Positions 1 through 7,868 of a DNA stretch of 11,756 nt are shown piece after piece (the first letter of the stretch is position 1; each line of letters opens with the position of its first letter). The notes beneath the pieces were generated by a model that worked only from the letters and a program-made list of their open reading frames with translations, had not been told where the DNA came from and did no database searches. Location: positions 1 through 11,756 of the forward strand of contig JAGZAC010000026.1 of the NCBI GenBank assembly GCA_018370615.1. The letters are read 5' to 3'. The translations under genes were made by a program, and so were the position numbers. Source of the stretch: Clostridiales bacterium. Lineage in GTDB: Bacteria; Bacillota; Clostridia; Oscillospirales; CAG-272.

Positions 1-9
1 TGGCATCTG

Positions 10-885
10 ATGAAGCAGTATAAAATCGGCTATCTAATGATTGCGCCGTATATGATTATATTCATTTTGATGACCGTTATCCCTGTCGTTTTCGGTATGT
101 TTGTAAGCTTTACAGACTATAACCTGCTGCAGCCGCCCCAGTGGGTGGGCTTGAACAACTATGTCAACCTGTTTTTGAACGACGATTTGTTTGTTACTGC
201 GCTAAAAAATACGATGATTTTTGCGGTAACTGTGGGTCCCGGTTCTTATATTTTGTCCTTTGTGGTGGCATGGTTTATCAACGAGCTTACTCCAAAGGTG
301 CGTGCGTTTGTAACATTGATTTTCTATGCTCCGTCTCTCTGTACCGGCGCTTATGTAGTATTTAGCTATATTTTTTCCGGAGACTCATACGGTCTAATCA
401 ATGGTTGGCTGCTGAACTGGGGACTGATTGACACCCCGATCCTTTTCACTTCGGATCCGGATTGGATTATGCCCGTTTGTATTTTCGTCGCCCTGTGGAT
501 GTCCCTTGGCACGGCGTTCCTTTCCTTTATTGCAGGGTTCCAGGGGCTGGACCGGAGCCAGATAGAGGCCGGCGCAGTGGACGGTATCACCAACCGATGG
601 CAGGAGCTGTGGTACATCACTCTTCCCAGCATGAAGCCGCAGCTTTTGTTCGGTGCAATTATGTCCATTACCAGTTCCTTCGGATTTGGTGCTATTGTTA
701 CCACATTGTGCGGAGGCATTCCCACAGACTACGTGGGATATACGCTTTCCCATCATCTCAGTGAGTACGGAGGTACCCGTTGGGAGTTTGGATATGCTAG
801 TGCCATTTCCATGGTGCTTTTCTTCCTGATGGTGGGAACAAACTTGCTGGTGCAGAAGCTGCTTTCAAAGGTGGGTAAGAGCTGA
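10..885 (+). CDS. Sugar ABC transporter permease, MalF/UgpA type (pair 1, first subunit)
   Basis: This is an inner-membrane subunit of a binding-protein-dependent sugar importer (CUT1-type, MalF/LplB-like), expected to pair with the next gene's product to form the translocation channel. About six hydrophobic segments are visible: near residues 7-32, 66-90, 100-122, 153-177, 212-235 and 264-284. Between segments 4 and 5 lies the EAA coupling loop that contacts the ATPase, residues 187-205, with EAGAVDGITNRWQELWYITL. The length (291 aa) is usual for the family. The ATG at base 10 is used as the start, but codons 1-9 are open in the same frame (W-H-L), so the real start may lie upstream. Alternatively, a TGA at 8-10 in another frame could end an upstream gene in a TGATG overlap like the one at 883-887. 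The stop overlaps the next start by one base, suggesting translational coupling. The substrate cannot be read from the sequence. Confidence 0.9.
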   Translation: MKQYKIGYLMIAPYMIIFILMTVIPVVFGMFVSFTDYNLLQPPQWVGLNNYVNLFLNDDLFVTALKNTMIFAVTVGPGSYILSFVVAWFINELTPKVRAFVTLIFYAPSLCTGAYVVFSYIFSGDSYGLINGWLLNWGLIDTPILFTSDPDWIMPVCIFVALWMSLGTAFLSFIAGFQGLDRSQIEAGAVDGITNRWQELWYITLPSMKPQLLFGAIMSITSSFGFGAIVTTLCGGIPTDYVGYTLSHHLSEYGGTRWEFGYASAISMVLFFLMVGTNLLVQKLLSKVGKS

Positions 886-1757
886 TGAAAAAATTAAGAA
901 CAAGAAAGCATCGAGTGGTGTTGAGCCGCTCCGCCGGCGGGGATTTCGGCGTTGCGATTTTTATGATCCTTTTGGGCATTCTCATGTTTTTCCCCATGTA
1001 CTACCTGATTATTCAGTCACTGAAGCCGCTGGACGAATTGTTTTACTTTCCCCCCCGAATGTGGGTTTCCAATCCGTCCTTTGATAACTTCTCAGATTTA
1101 TTTAATTTGCTGAATACTTCCTGGGTGCCGTTTTCCAGATATCTGTTCAATACAGTATTTATCACGGTATGCGGAACCTTTGGAAACCTGATTCTTTCCT
1201 CGCTCTGTGCGTATGCGCTGTCCAAGCTTCCTTTCCCCGGACACAAGTTCTGTTTCCAGGTGATTCAAAAATCCCTGATGATCGGGTCGGAAGTAGCTTC
1301 CCTGATGGTGTTTGTCGTCATTGCGCGATTGGGTCTATTGGACTCCTACTGGGCGATCATTATAATGAATCTTGCGACGCCGCTGGGATTGTACTTGATG
1401 AAGCAATTTATAGACTCCAACGTGTCTACGGAGATTTTGGAGAGTGCCCGTTTGGACGGTGCCAGTGAGTTTCGGACCTTCTGGTCCATTGCCATGCCCA
1501 TGGTAAAGCCGGCCTGGCTGACGCTGATTATCTACTCCTTCCAGGGTCTTTGGAATACGGGACAAAATATTTATCTCTACAGCGAGGAGCTGAAGACGCT
1601 GAATTTCACCATCAACCAGGTGCTGCTGGAAGGCGTCGTCCGTTCCGGCGCTTCGGCAGCCGCGACCGTTGTTATGATGATTGTGCCGATTGTGGTGTTT
1701 GTCATTTCCCAGAGTAAGATTATCGAAACAATGGGTTCCAGCGGTATGAAGGACTAA
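885..1757 (+). CDS. Carbohydrate ABC transporter permease, MalG type (pair 1, second subunit)
   Basis: This is the second membrane subunit of the first permease pair, of the MalG/YesQ-like type, and should form a heterodimer with the preceding gene product. The N-terminus is short and basic (residues 1-20). Membrane segments follow near 22-45, 86-110, 130-150, 153-172, 210-228 and 257-277. The EAA loop at 186-205 (LESARLDGASEFRTFW) is clear. The protein ends in GSSGMKD, the short Gly-rich C-terminus usual for MalG-type subunits. Its length (290 aa) is normal. The ATG overlaps the TGA of the upstream gene (TGATG), and no separate strong ribosome site is needed if translation is coupled. It is followed 10 nt later by the NHL/Yip1 gene, whose AGGAGG begins on this gene's last stop base. 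Confidence 0.92.
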   Translation: MKKLRTRKHRVVLSRSAGGDFGVAIFMILLGILMFFPMYYLIIQSLKPLDELFYFPPRMWVSNPSFDNFSDLFNLLNTSWVPFSRYLFNTVFITVCGTFGNLILSSLCAYALSKLPFPGHKFCFQVIQKSLMIGSEVASLMVFVVIARLGLLDSYWAIIIMNLATPLGLYLMKQFIDSNVSTEILESARLDGASEFRTFWSIAMPMVKPAWLTLIIYSFQGLWNTGQNIYLYSEELKTLNFTINQVLLEGVVRSGASAAATVVMMIVPIVVFVISQSKIIETMGSSGMKD

Positions 1758-1767
1758 GGAGGTATTT

Positions 1768-3876
1768 ATGAAAAAATCAATTAAAATACTCCTGGTCACA
1801 TTGGCACTGCTTTTTGTACTGCCTGTGGCAGTATCCGCAGCAGCACCGTATACCACATATACATATTCTTCTACCGGCTTTGTACTGCACTCTCCGGATG
1901 CATATGTGCCAGATGAGGTTGTGGACGCTGACTACATTGGTCCGGACAGGAGTGGTAACAGTATTACGATTGAAGACCCCCGGGATTTGGAGGTAGATGA
2001 AGACGGAAATGTCTATATTGTAGATGGAACACAGAACGCCATCTATGTCCTGGACAGATATTATAGGAACAGTTTCACTATCAATTCCTTTATAAATGAA
2101 CAGGGTGTTCCTGACACCTTTTCCGGTGTATCCGGCGTATTTATCACCTCTGATTTTATCTACGCTTGCGACACGGAAAACAGCCGTATTGTCATCTTTG
2201 ACCGAGAGGGTAACTTTGTGAAAACAGTAGGCCAGCCGGAGAGTTCTTTGATAGAAGATGATGCGATTTACCGGCCGGTAGCTGTTGCTGTAGACGAATA
2301 CGGCAGAATGTTTGTTGTATCCTCTACTACTTATGAAGGTATCATTGTAATGGGGGACAATGAGGAATTCTACGGGTACATCGGTGCACAAAGAGTTTCT
2401 CTGTCTCCATGGGAAGCCTTCTGGAGAAATCTGGGCATCAACGATGATGAAACCATGGTTTCTACTGAGTATAACAATATTACCATCGATGAGGATAACT
2501 TTTTGTATGTCACTGCTTCTTCCCCCGATGAGGACGCAGAGCAAAGTTCAGTGGTGCCCGTAAAAAAACTAAACGTATCCGGAACAGACATTATGCGCAG
2601 GAACGGATTCTTCGATCCTATCGGAGAAGTAAAAGTATCTACTGATGAAACCAGCGCGATTAGAGGCGCTTCTGTCATTATCGATGCGGCAGTAGGGCCG
2701 GAAGGAACTTGGTCCATCATTGACGAAAAGCGCTCCAAAGTATTTACTTACGACTCTGACGGCAATCTGCTGTTTGCTTTTGGGGACAGCGGTAACCAGA
2801 CAGGTTCCATAGCCAGTATCGAAGCGGTTGTTTACCAAGACGACAAAATGTTGCTTTTGGATAAGGAAAATAATAGTTTTACTGTATATCGGCGAACGGA
2901 ATATGGTGACATTTTGATCAATGCTCTAAAAAATCAAAATGAGCGAAACAATGAGGCGGAAATCAGCGACTGGGAGGAAATCCTGAAGCGAAACAACAAC
3001 TTTGACGTAGCCTATGTGGGAATTGCCTCGGCGCTTTATCAGCAAGGAAATTATGAGGAGGCCATGGAATATTACAGGGCTGCCTATGATAGCAGCGGAT
3101 ATTCAGATTCCTACGGAGAAATTCGTAAGGAATGGATATCCAACTTCTTCCTGATTATTCCGGTTGTAGTCATAGTCATCGCCGTGCTTGTTGTAAAATT
3201 CTTTGGATATGCTGCCAAGCGCAACCGAATTGTAGCACTGAAGGTAGGGCAAAAGAACATTCGGGAAGAGCTGCTGTATGCCTTCCATGTGATCTTCCAT
3301 CCATTTGACGGCTTCTGGGATTTGAAGCATGAGAAGCGCGGCAGTGTGCGCAGCGCCTTTGTAATTTTGGTTATCACTGTTCTGGCATTTTTCTATCAAA
3401 CAGTGGGTACCGGTTATATTTTCGGCGGAGAGGACGCAAACACAGCAAATATCTTTATGACTCTTTTATCTGTGCTAGTTCCGCTTCTCCTTTGGGTGAT
3501 TGCAAACTGGTGTTTGACTACGCTGTTTGACGGTGAGGGAAGCTTTTCCGATGTTTTTGTGGCGAGTTGCTACGCTCTGCTTCCTCTGCCGCTTCTGATT
3601 ATCCCCAGTACGCTTCTTTCCAATGTACTGGTGGCAGAAGAAGGTACCTTTATTACGATGATCAATACAGTAGCCTTCTTCTGGGCGGGGATTCTCCTCT
3701 TTTTCGGTATGATGATCACCCACGACTATTCTTTTGGTAAAAGCGTTGTGATTACTGTCGTGACGATTGTGGGAATGATTTTCATTATGTTTATTGCAGT
3801 GCTGTTCTCTACACTGATTACAAGAATGGTCAGCTTCGTCCTCAGCATTGTGAATGAAGTACAATATAGAGTGTAG
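1768..3876 (+). CDS. Exported NHL-propeller / TPR / Yip1-domain membrane protein
   Basis: This 702-aa multidomain surface protein has an unproven function. An AGGAGG at 1757-1762 places the start at this ATG. Residues 1-25 form a signal peptide (lysines, Leu/Val core, AVSA-type cleavage site). Residues about 65-380 carry NHL-like beta-propeller repeats, for example DPRDLEVDEDGNVYIVDGTQ, then PVAVAVDEYGRMFVV and a later FTYDSDGNLLFAFGD blade. Residues about 409-450 resemble a tetratricopeptide repeat (ALYQQGNYEEAMEYYRAAYD). A membrane helix at about 457-482 is followed by a basic cytoplasmic stretch and, from about 500 on, a Yip1-like domain with HPFDGFWDLKHEKRGS and five more hydrophobic helices (about 530-547, 564-587, 598-620, 631-655, 659-684). 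The propeller and TPR are therefore predicted outside and the Yip1 core in the membrane. Its position between permease genes suggests a scaffold or sensor for sugar uptake (inference). In related genomes, as I recall, such genes sit beside DUF5696 genes. Confidence 0.85.
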   Translation: MKKSIKILLVTLALLFVLPVAVSAAAPYTTYTYSSTGFVLHSPDAYVPDEVVDADYIGPDRSGNSITIEDPRDLEVDEDGNVYIVDGTQNAIYVLDRYYRNSFTINSFINEQGVPDTFSGVSGVFITSDFIYACDTENSRIVIFDREGNFVKTVGQPESSLIEDDAIYRPVAVAVDEYGRMFVVSSTTYEGIIVMGDNEEFYGYIGAQRVSLSPWEAFWRNLGINDDETMVSTEYNNITIDEDNFLYVTASSPDEDAEQSSVVPVKKLNVSGTDIMRRNGFFDPIGEVKVSTDETSAIRGASVIIDAAVGPEGTWSIIDEKRSKVFTYDSDGNLLFAFGDSGNQTGSIASIEAVVYQDDKMLLLDKENNSFTVYRRTEYGDILINALKNQNERNNEAEISDWEEILKRNNNFDVAYVGIASALYQQGNYEEAMEYYRAAYDSSGYSDSYGEIRKEWISNFFLIIPVVVIVIAVLVVKFFGYAAKRNRIVALKVGQKNIREELLYAFHVIFHPFDGFWDLKHEKRGSVRSAFVILVITVLAFFYQTVGTGYIFGGEDANTANIFMTLLSVLVPLLLWVIANWCLTTLFDGEGSFSDVFVASCYALLPLPLLIIPSTLLSNVLVAEEGTFITMINTVAFFWAGILLFFGMMITHDYSFGKSVVITVVTIVGMIFIMFIAVLFSTLITRMVSFVLSIVNEVQYRV

Positions 3877-3890
3877 GGAAGGAGGTAATA

Positions 3891-6842
3891 ATGAAAATGA
3901 AACGAATATTATCTGCCTTCCTGTCCCTTCTTACAGTGATAGGCGCCATTGCCGCAACAGGATATGCCTCTGTGATTGATACCTCCGCGGCATATGAGGA
4001 CAAAATAGATGAAGATGGAAACCCCATTATCAGCTATATTACGCAAGCGTACAATACGCCTGAGGCAAAGCTCAGAGACATGGTGCTTGCCAGAGAACAG
4101 GGAGATTATCAGCTGTGGATTGAAGAGTTTACAGGAGAAATTGCCTTTGTAGATACCAGAACGGGCGAGTCTCTGTTCTCCAACCCCTATGATATAGCTG
4201 TAGACAACTGGGCATCTGCATCCACCAAACAGCAGCTTTTATCTCAGCTCGCTGTAACGTATGAAGACAACGGTGTAGAGTCAACTATGTACTCTTACAC
4301 GGAGGCGGCCCTTCGGGGACAGATTAGTTATAAGAACATCAAGAACGGTCTACGTGTGGAATACACAGTCGGTGAGCTGCAGACTACGCGTCTGGTTCCC
4401 CGTATGATTTCCAAAACTCGCTTTGAAACGATGATTTTGGCTAACATTCCAGACGGGACATATAAGGATAGACTCATGTCCTTCTACACCCTTTATGATA
4501 CTTCCGACACCTCCTTGACAGAGCAGAATGTAATGGAGATCGAAGCGGCCTTCCCGATTACCCGGCAGTTTGCAGTATATGTTTGTGATACCAGTATCGT
4601 TTCCGGGGAGCTTCAGGACTTGGAAACTATTATCAAGGCTTACTGTCCTACATATACATATGAAGAGATGGAGCAGGACCACGCTGACTGTGATTACACC
4701 AACACAGATGAAGCGCCTGCCAACTTCAAGATGGCAATTGAGTATACCTTTACGGAAAACGGTCTGCAGGCGCGCCTGCCGGCCAACGGTATACGGTTCG
4801 ACGAATCCAACTATGTACTGAAGTCTGTAACCATGCTTCCTTATATGGGATGCGGAAGCTCTTTGAATACAGGATATACATTTATCCCGGACGGGTCCGG
4901 AACGTTGATTCGATTTGAAGATGTATATGGTGTAAACTATAATGTTTCCGGGCAGATGTACGGTGCCGACTACGCTTATCATACAATATCCGGCCAGCAT
5001 TCTGAGGTTATGCGCATGCCTGTGTTTGGTGTAGTGGAAGAGAAGGAAGAGACATCTGCGACCACCAGGGAAAGCACCACATCTCAAAGAGGGTATTTTG
5101 CCATTATCACCGAAGGAGATTCCATGGCGAATCTAATGAGTTCCCATGGAGGAAGGCTGCACTGCTATAATACCGTTTATGCAAGCTTTAATCCGCGTCC
5201 TTCTGACTCCTATAATCTGGCCGATTCCATTTCTGTAGGTTCCAATGCTTCTTGGACAGTGACGACCGATCGGAAGTATTCCGGGTCTTACACGATCAAT
5301 TATGTATTGCTTACAGATGAGAATAAAGCTGCAGCGGCAGGCATAGAGGATTACTATGAGCCTTCCTATGTGGGAATGGCAGCTGCATATCGGGATTATC
5401 TGGAAAACAACGGCTATATCACTCGATTGACGGCAGATGATGTGGACGATGATATGCCATTGTATCTCGAAACATTCGGCTCAATTGAGACTACCGACCG
5501 CGTCCTTTCTTTCCCAGTAACGGTCGACACAGCCCTGACGACCTTTGAGGATGTGGAAACCATTTACAGTGAGCTGTCTGGGGAAGGAGTTACCAATATC
5601 AATTTCCGCCTGACCGGCAGCTACAATGGCGGTCTGGATAATACCTATCCATCCAAGATTTCCTGGGTGAATGAATTGGGCGGAAAGTCTGGATTTGAAG
5701 ATCTTCTTGCAAGCGGCGAGGAAAATGGTTTCGGCGTATATCCTGATTTCGACTTCGCTTACATGAAAAGCTCAGATTGGTTTGACGGCGTTTGGGAAAA
5801 ACGAGATCTTATAAAGTCTATCGACGACAGATACATGTCCAAGAGAGAATATGATGCGGCAATGCAGAGCTTTGAATCTGATTCTGCCCTGGCAATATCT
5901 GCGTCTGTGTACGATTACTTCTATGAGAAGTTTGAAGAAGATTACAGCGAGTACGATGCCAAGGCAATATCCGTATCCACTTTGGGAACCGATTTGAACT
6001 CCGACTTTGATGAAGAAGAGCCATACAACCGGGAAGATTCCAAAGAATTTACACTGCAGATGCTGGAAAGCCTTTCCGAAAAATATGACGTCATGGTCAA
6101 CGGAGGAAATGCATATGTGCTGCCGTATGTAAATCATATTTTGGATTTGCCTACAGAGTCCAGCAACTTCCTGCGTGCCAGCGAGTCTGTTCCCTTTGTA
6201 TCGATGGTGCTGCACGGCTATGTAAACTATACGGGCAGCGCACTGAATATGGAGGGCGATGTACAGTATTCTTTCCTCAAAGCAATTGAAAATGGTGCAA
6301 GCCTGTACTTTATTCTGTGCTATCAAAACACCAATGCTCTCAAGGAATCTGACACGTACAACAGGTATTATTCTGTTGCTTATGATGTGTGGAAAGATGA
6401 TATGGTTACGTATTACGACACCATCAATGAATCTTTGCGTGACTTGCAAACATCTCTCATTGTTGATCACGAGTTTATGAGCGCTATGCGTATCATGGAC
6501 GAAGATGAGACAGAGGAGGTCACTGTAGAGGACCAGGAAAGTGAAGAAGAAAGAGCAGCAGAAGAAGAACGCCAGAGACTGCGTGCGGAATTGGAAGCAC
6601 AAAGAGGCGGCGGCGATACAGATTCTGATTATACTAGCGGCTCAAGTTCGACTTACAGCGGCAGCTCCTCCTCCAGTCAGAACAGTCAAAGATACGAAAC
6701 TGTCAGTGGTACTGTAGTGCGTGTGGAATATGAGACAGGAACGAATTTCATCATTAACTACAATTCCTACGATGTTACTGTTGAGTATGACGGAGAAACC
6801 TATCAGGTGGAAGCACTGAACTTCGTCAGAATTGACGGGTAA
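3891..6842 (+). CDS. Large exported DUF5696-type protein, possible glycosidase-like barrel
   Basis: A 983-aa exported protein that I assign to the DUF5696 family from overall look and gene context. The function is unknown. GGAGG at 3881-3885 sits 5 nt before the ATG. A signal peptide spans residues 1 to about 26 and has no lipobox cysteine. A beta-rich N-terminal part includes the motif FIPDGSGT (331-338). From about 524 (LYLETFGSIE) to about 850, alternating strands and helices resemble a TIM barrel. Acidic or polar strand-end motifs there include YPDFDF (617-622; D619, D621), TDLNSDFDEEE (from 700; D701, D705), MVNGGNAY (from 735) and MVLHGYVNYTG (from 772). Residues 870-905 are a charged, Glu/Arg-rich probable coiled coil, 906-933 a Ser/Gly/Thr linker, and 934-983 a small beta-rich terminal domain. 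There is no membrane anchor beyond the signal peptide. The operon context with sugar permeases supports a role in glycan capture or cleavage, but catalytic residues are not established. Confidence 0.82.
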   Translation: MKMKRILSAFLSLLTVIGAIAATGYASVIDTSAAYEDKIDEDGNPIISYITQAYNTPEAKLRDMVLAREQGDYQLWIEEFTGEIAFVDTRTGESLFSNPYDIAVDNWASASTKQQLLSQLAVTYEDNGVESTMYSYTEAALRGQISYKNIKNGLRVEYTVGELQTTRLVPRMISKTRFETMILANIPDGTYKDRLMSFYTLYDTSDTSLTEQNVMEIEAAFPITRQFAVYVCDTSIVSGELQDLETIIKAYCPTYTYEEMEQDHADCDYTNTDEAPANFKMAIEYTFTENGLQARLPANGIRFDESNYVLKSVTMLPYMGCGSSLNTGYTFIPDGSGTLIRFEDVYGVNYNVSGQMYGADYAYHTISGQHSEVMRMPVFGVVEEKEETSATTRESTTSQRGYFAIITEGDSMANLMSSHGGRLHCYNTVYASFNPRPSDSYNLADSISVGSNASWTVTTDRKYSGSYTINYVLLTDENKAAAAGIEDYYEPSYVGMAAAYRDYLENNGYITRLTADDVDDDMPLYLETFGSIETTDRVLSFPVTVDTALTTFEDVETIYSELSGEGVTNINFRLTGSYNGGLDNTYPSKISWVNELGGKSGFEDLLASGEENGFGVYPDFDFAYMKSSDWFDGVWEKRDLIKSIDDRYMSKREYDAAMQSFESDSALAISASVYDYFYEKFEEDYSEYDAKAISVSTLGTDLNSDFDEEEPYNREDSKEFTLQMLESLSEKYDVMVNGGNAYVLPYVNHILDLPTESSNFLRASESVPFVSMVLHGYVNYTGSALNMEGDVQYSFLKAIENGASLYFILCYQNTNALKESDTYNRYYSVAYDVWKDDMVTYYDTINESLRDLQTSLIVDHEFMSAMRIMDEDETEEVTVEDQESEEERAAEEERQRLRAELEAQRGGGDTDSDYTSGSSSTYSGSSSSSQNSQRYETVSGTVVRVEYETGTNFIINYNSYDVTVEYDGETYQVEALNFVRIDG

Positions 6843-6857
6843 GGAAAGGAGGAAAAT

Positions 6858-7850
6858 ATGGCTTTACTAAAAAAAATAAAAACAAATAACAGCCCGGAGC
6901 TTGGCGTAGTCAAAGAGAGAAAGCGCGGCGCCAGCTTGCAGGTGAAAAAATCAAGAGCAGGGTGGCTGTTTATTGCCCCGTTTCTCTTGGGCTTCCTCCT
7001 GATTTATCTGCCGATTATTTATGATTCTATCAGATACAGCTTCCACGAAATTGATATTATTACCGGAGGCGGGTACGAACTGGTTTGGGTTGGCCTCGGT
7101 AACTATCAGGCTGCATTGAGCGACGCTACATTCGTAGAAACGCTGCTGACCGGCCTCACGGGACTGATTATAGAGATTCCGGCGATTCTTCTCTTCTCCT
7201 TGTTTATTGCCATTTTGCTAAATCAAAAAATGGCGGGGCGGGCAGCATTCCGTGCAATTTTCTTTATTCCTGTGCTTCTTACAACAGGGTTAATTGCTGA
7301 TATTGATGCCGGCAATACATTGGGTGACTATATGAGTTCTACTACTGAGGGAATCGATACGGGAAATACTACTGGAACTAGCGTGTCGGAGATTATATCT
7401 GCGGCGGACATTCAAAATTTGTTTAGCAATATGATCGTAGGAAGCGAGCTGGTTACCTGGGTTACGGATCTGGTTAACAATATCTTTGATATTGTCAACC
7501 GTTCCGGCGTACAAATGCTGATTTTTCTGGCAGGGCTTCAGGGTATTTCCCCTGCAATTTATGAGTCTTGCCAGATAGAAGGCGCTTCTTCCTGGGAAAC
7601 CTTCTGGAAGATTACGCTGCCGATGATTTCTCCGATGATTTTGGTAAATGCCATCTATACGGTCATTGATTCATTTACATCGGGAAGCAACTCGGTTATG
7701 GCGTATGTAAATGAATTGTATAGCTCTGCAGGCGACGGAAACGTAATCAGTTCTGCAATGGCATGGATGTACTTCCTGCTGGTTATGGTAATTGTAGCTG
7801 CCGTAGCGGGAATTATCAGCCTGTTCGTGTTCTATCAGAGGAAAGACTGA
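6858..7850 (+). CDS. Sugar ABC transporter permease, MalF type with long polar external loop (pair 2, first subunit)
   Basis: First membrane subunit of a second, distinct sugar permease pair. GGAGG at 6848-6852 lies 5 nt before the ATG. A basic cytoplasmic N-terminus (1-33) precedes the first membrane segment (about 35-56). Further segments lie near 97-121, 131-148, 217-232, 257-273 and 303-325. The EAA loop at 235-255 (YESCQIEGASSWETFWKI) is clear. The unusual part is residues about 149-215: a polar stretch rich in Gly, Thr and Ser (AGNTLGDYMSSTTEGIDTGN and onward) followed by an amphipathic region. It replaces the tryptophan-containing loop usually seen between the third and fourth segments. 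Protein length is 330 aa, longer than the first-pair subunit (291). It follows DUF5696 by 15 nt, so joint expression is near certain. Partner choice with the next gene is inferred from order. Confidence 0.9.
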   Translation: MALLKKIKTNNSPELGVVKERKRGASLQVKKSRAGWLFIAPFLLGFLLIYLPIIYDSIRYSFHEIDIITGGGYELVWVGLGNYQAALSDATFVETLLTGLTGLIIEIPAILLFSLFIAILLNQKMAGRAAFRAIFFIPVLLTTGLIADIDAGNTLGDYMSSTTEGIDTGNTTGTSVSEIISAADIQNLFSNMIVGSELVTWVTDLVNNIFDIVNRSGVQMLIFLAGLQGISPAIYESCQIEGASSWETFWKITLPMISPMILVNAIYTVIDSFTSGSNSVMAYVNELYSSAGDGNVISSAMAWMYFLLVMVIVAAVAGIISLFVFYQRKD

Positions 7851-7854
7851 GAAA

Positions 7855-7859
7855 GGAGG
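7855..7859 (+). promoter_or_regulatory. Ribosome binding site deciding the start of the last permease
   Basis: GGAGG lies just after the TGA of the preceding permease (ends 7850). It is 9 nt from the ATG at 7869 and 3 nt from the GTG at 7863, so the ATG is the more likely start and the protein begins MTNQAQKAPK. Confidence 0.75.
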
Positions 7860-7868
7860 ATTGTGCAA

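Noticed and set aside
1335..1856. 173-aa minus-strand frame across the end of the second permease
   Set aside because: It overlaps two real genes and their ribosome site, and its His/Asn/Arg-rich translation is typical of an antisense shadow.
1777..2544. 255-aa open frame on the minus strand inside the NHL/Yip1 gene
   Set aside because: It lies wholly opposite a gene with signal peptide, domains and ribosome site. Its translation shows no recognisable domain, and its existence follows from codon bias of the real gene.
4350..5087. 245-aa open frame on the minus strand inside the DUF5696 gene
   Set aside because: Same reasoning: fully antisense, no domain pattern, and no promoter or ribosome site seen.
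5772..6602. 276-aa open frame on the minus strand inside the DUF5696 gene
   Set aside because: It is antisense to a well-supported frame, lacks a ribosome site or operon partner, and has low-complexity Phe/Ile/Cys-rich composition.
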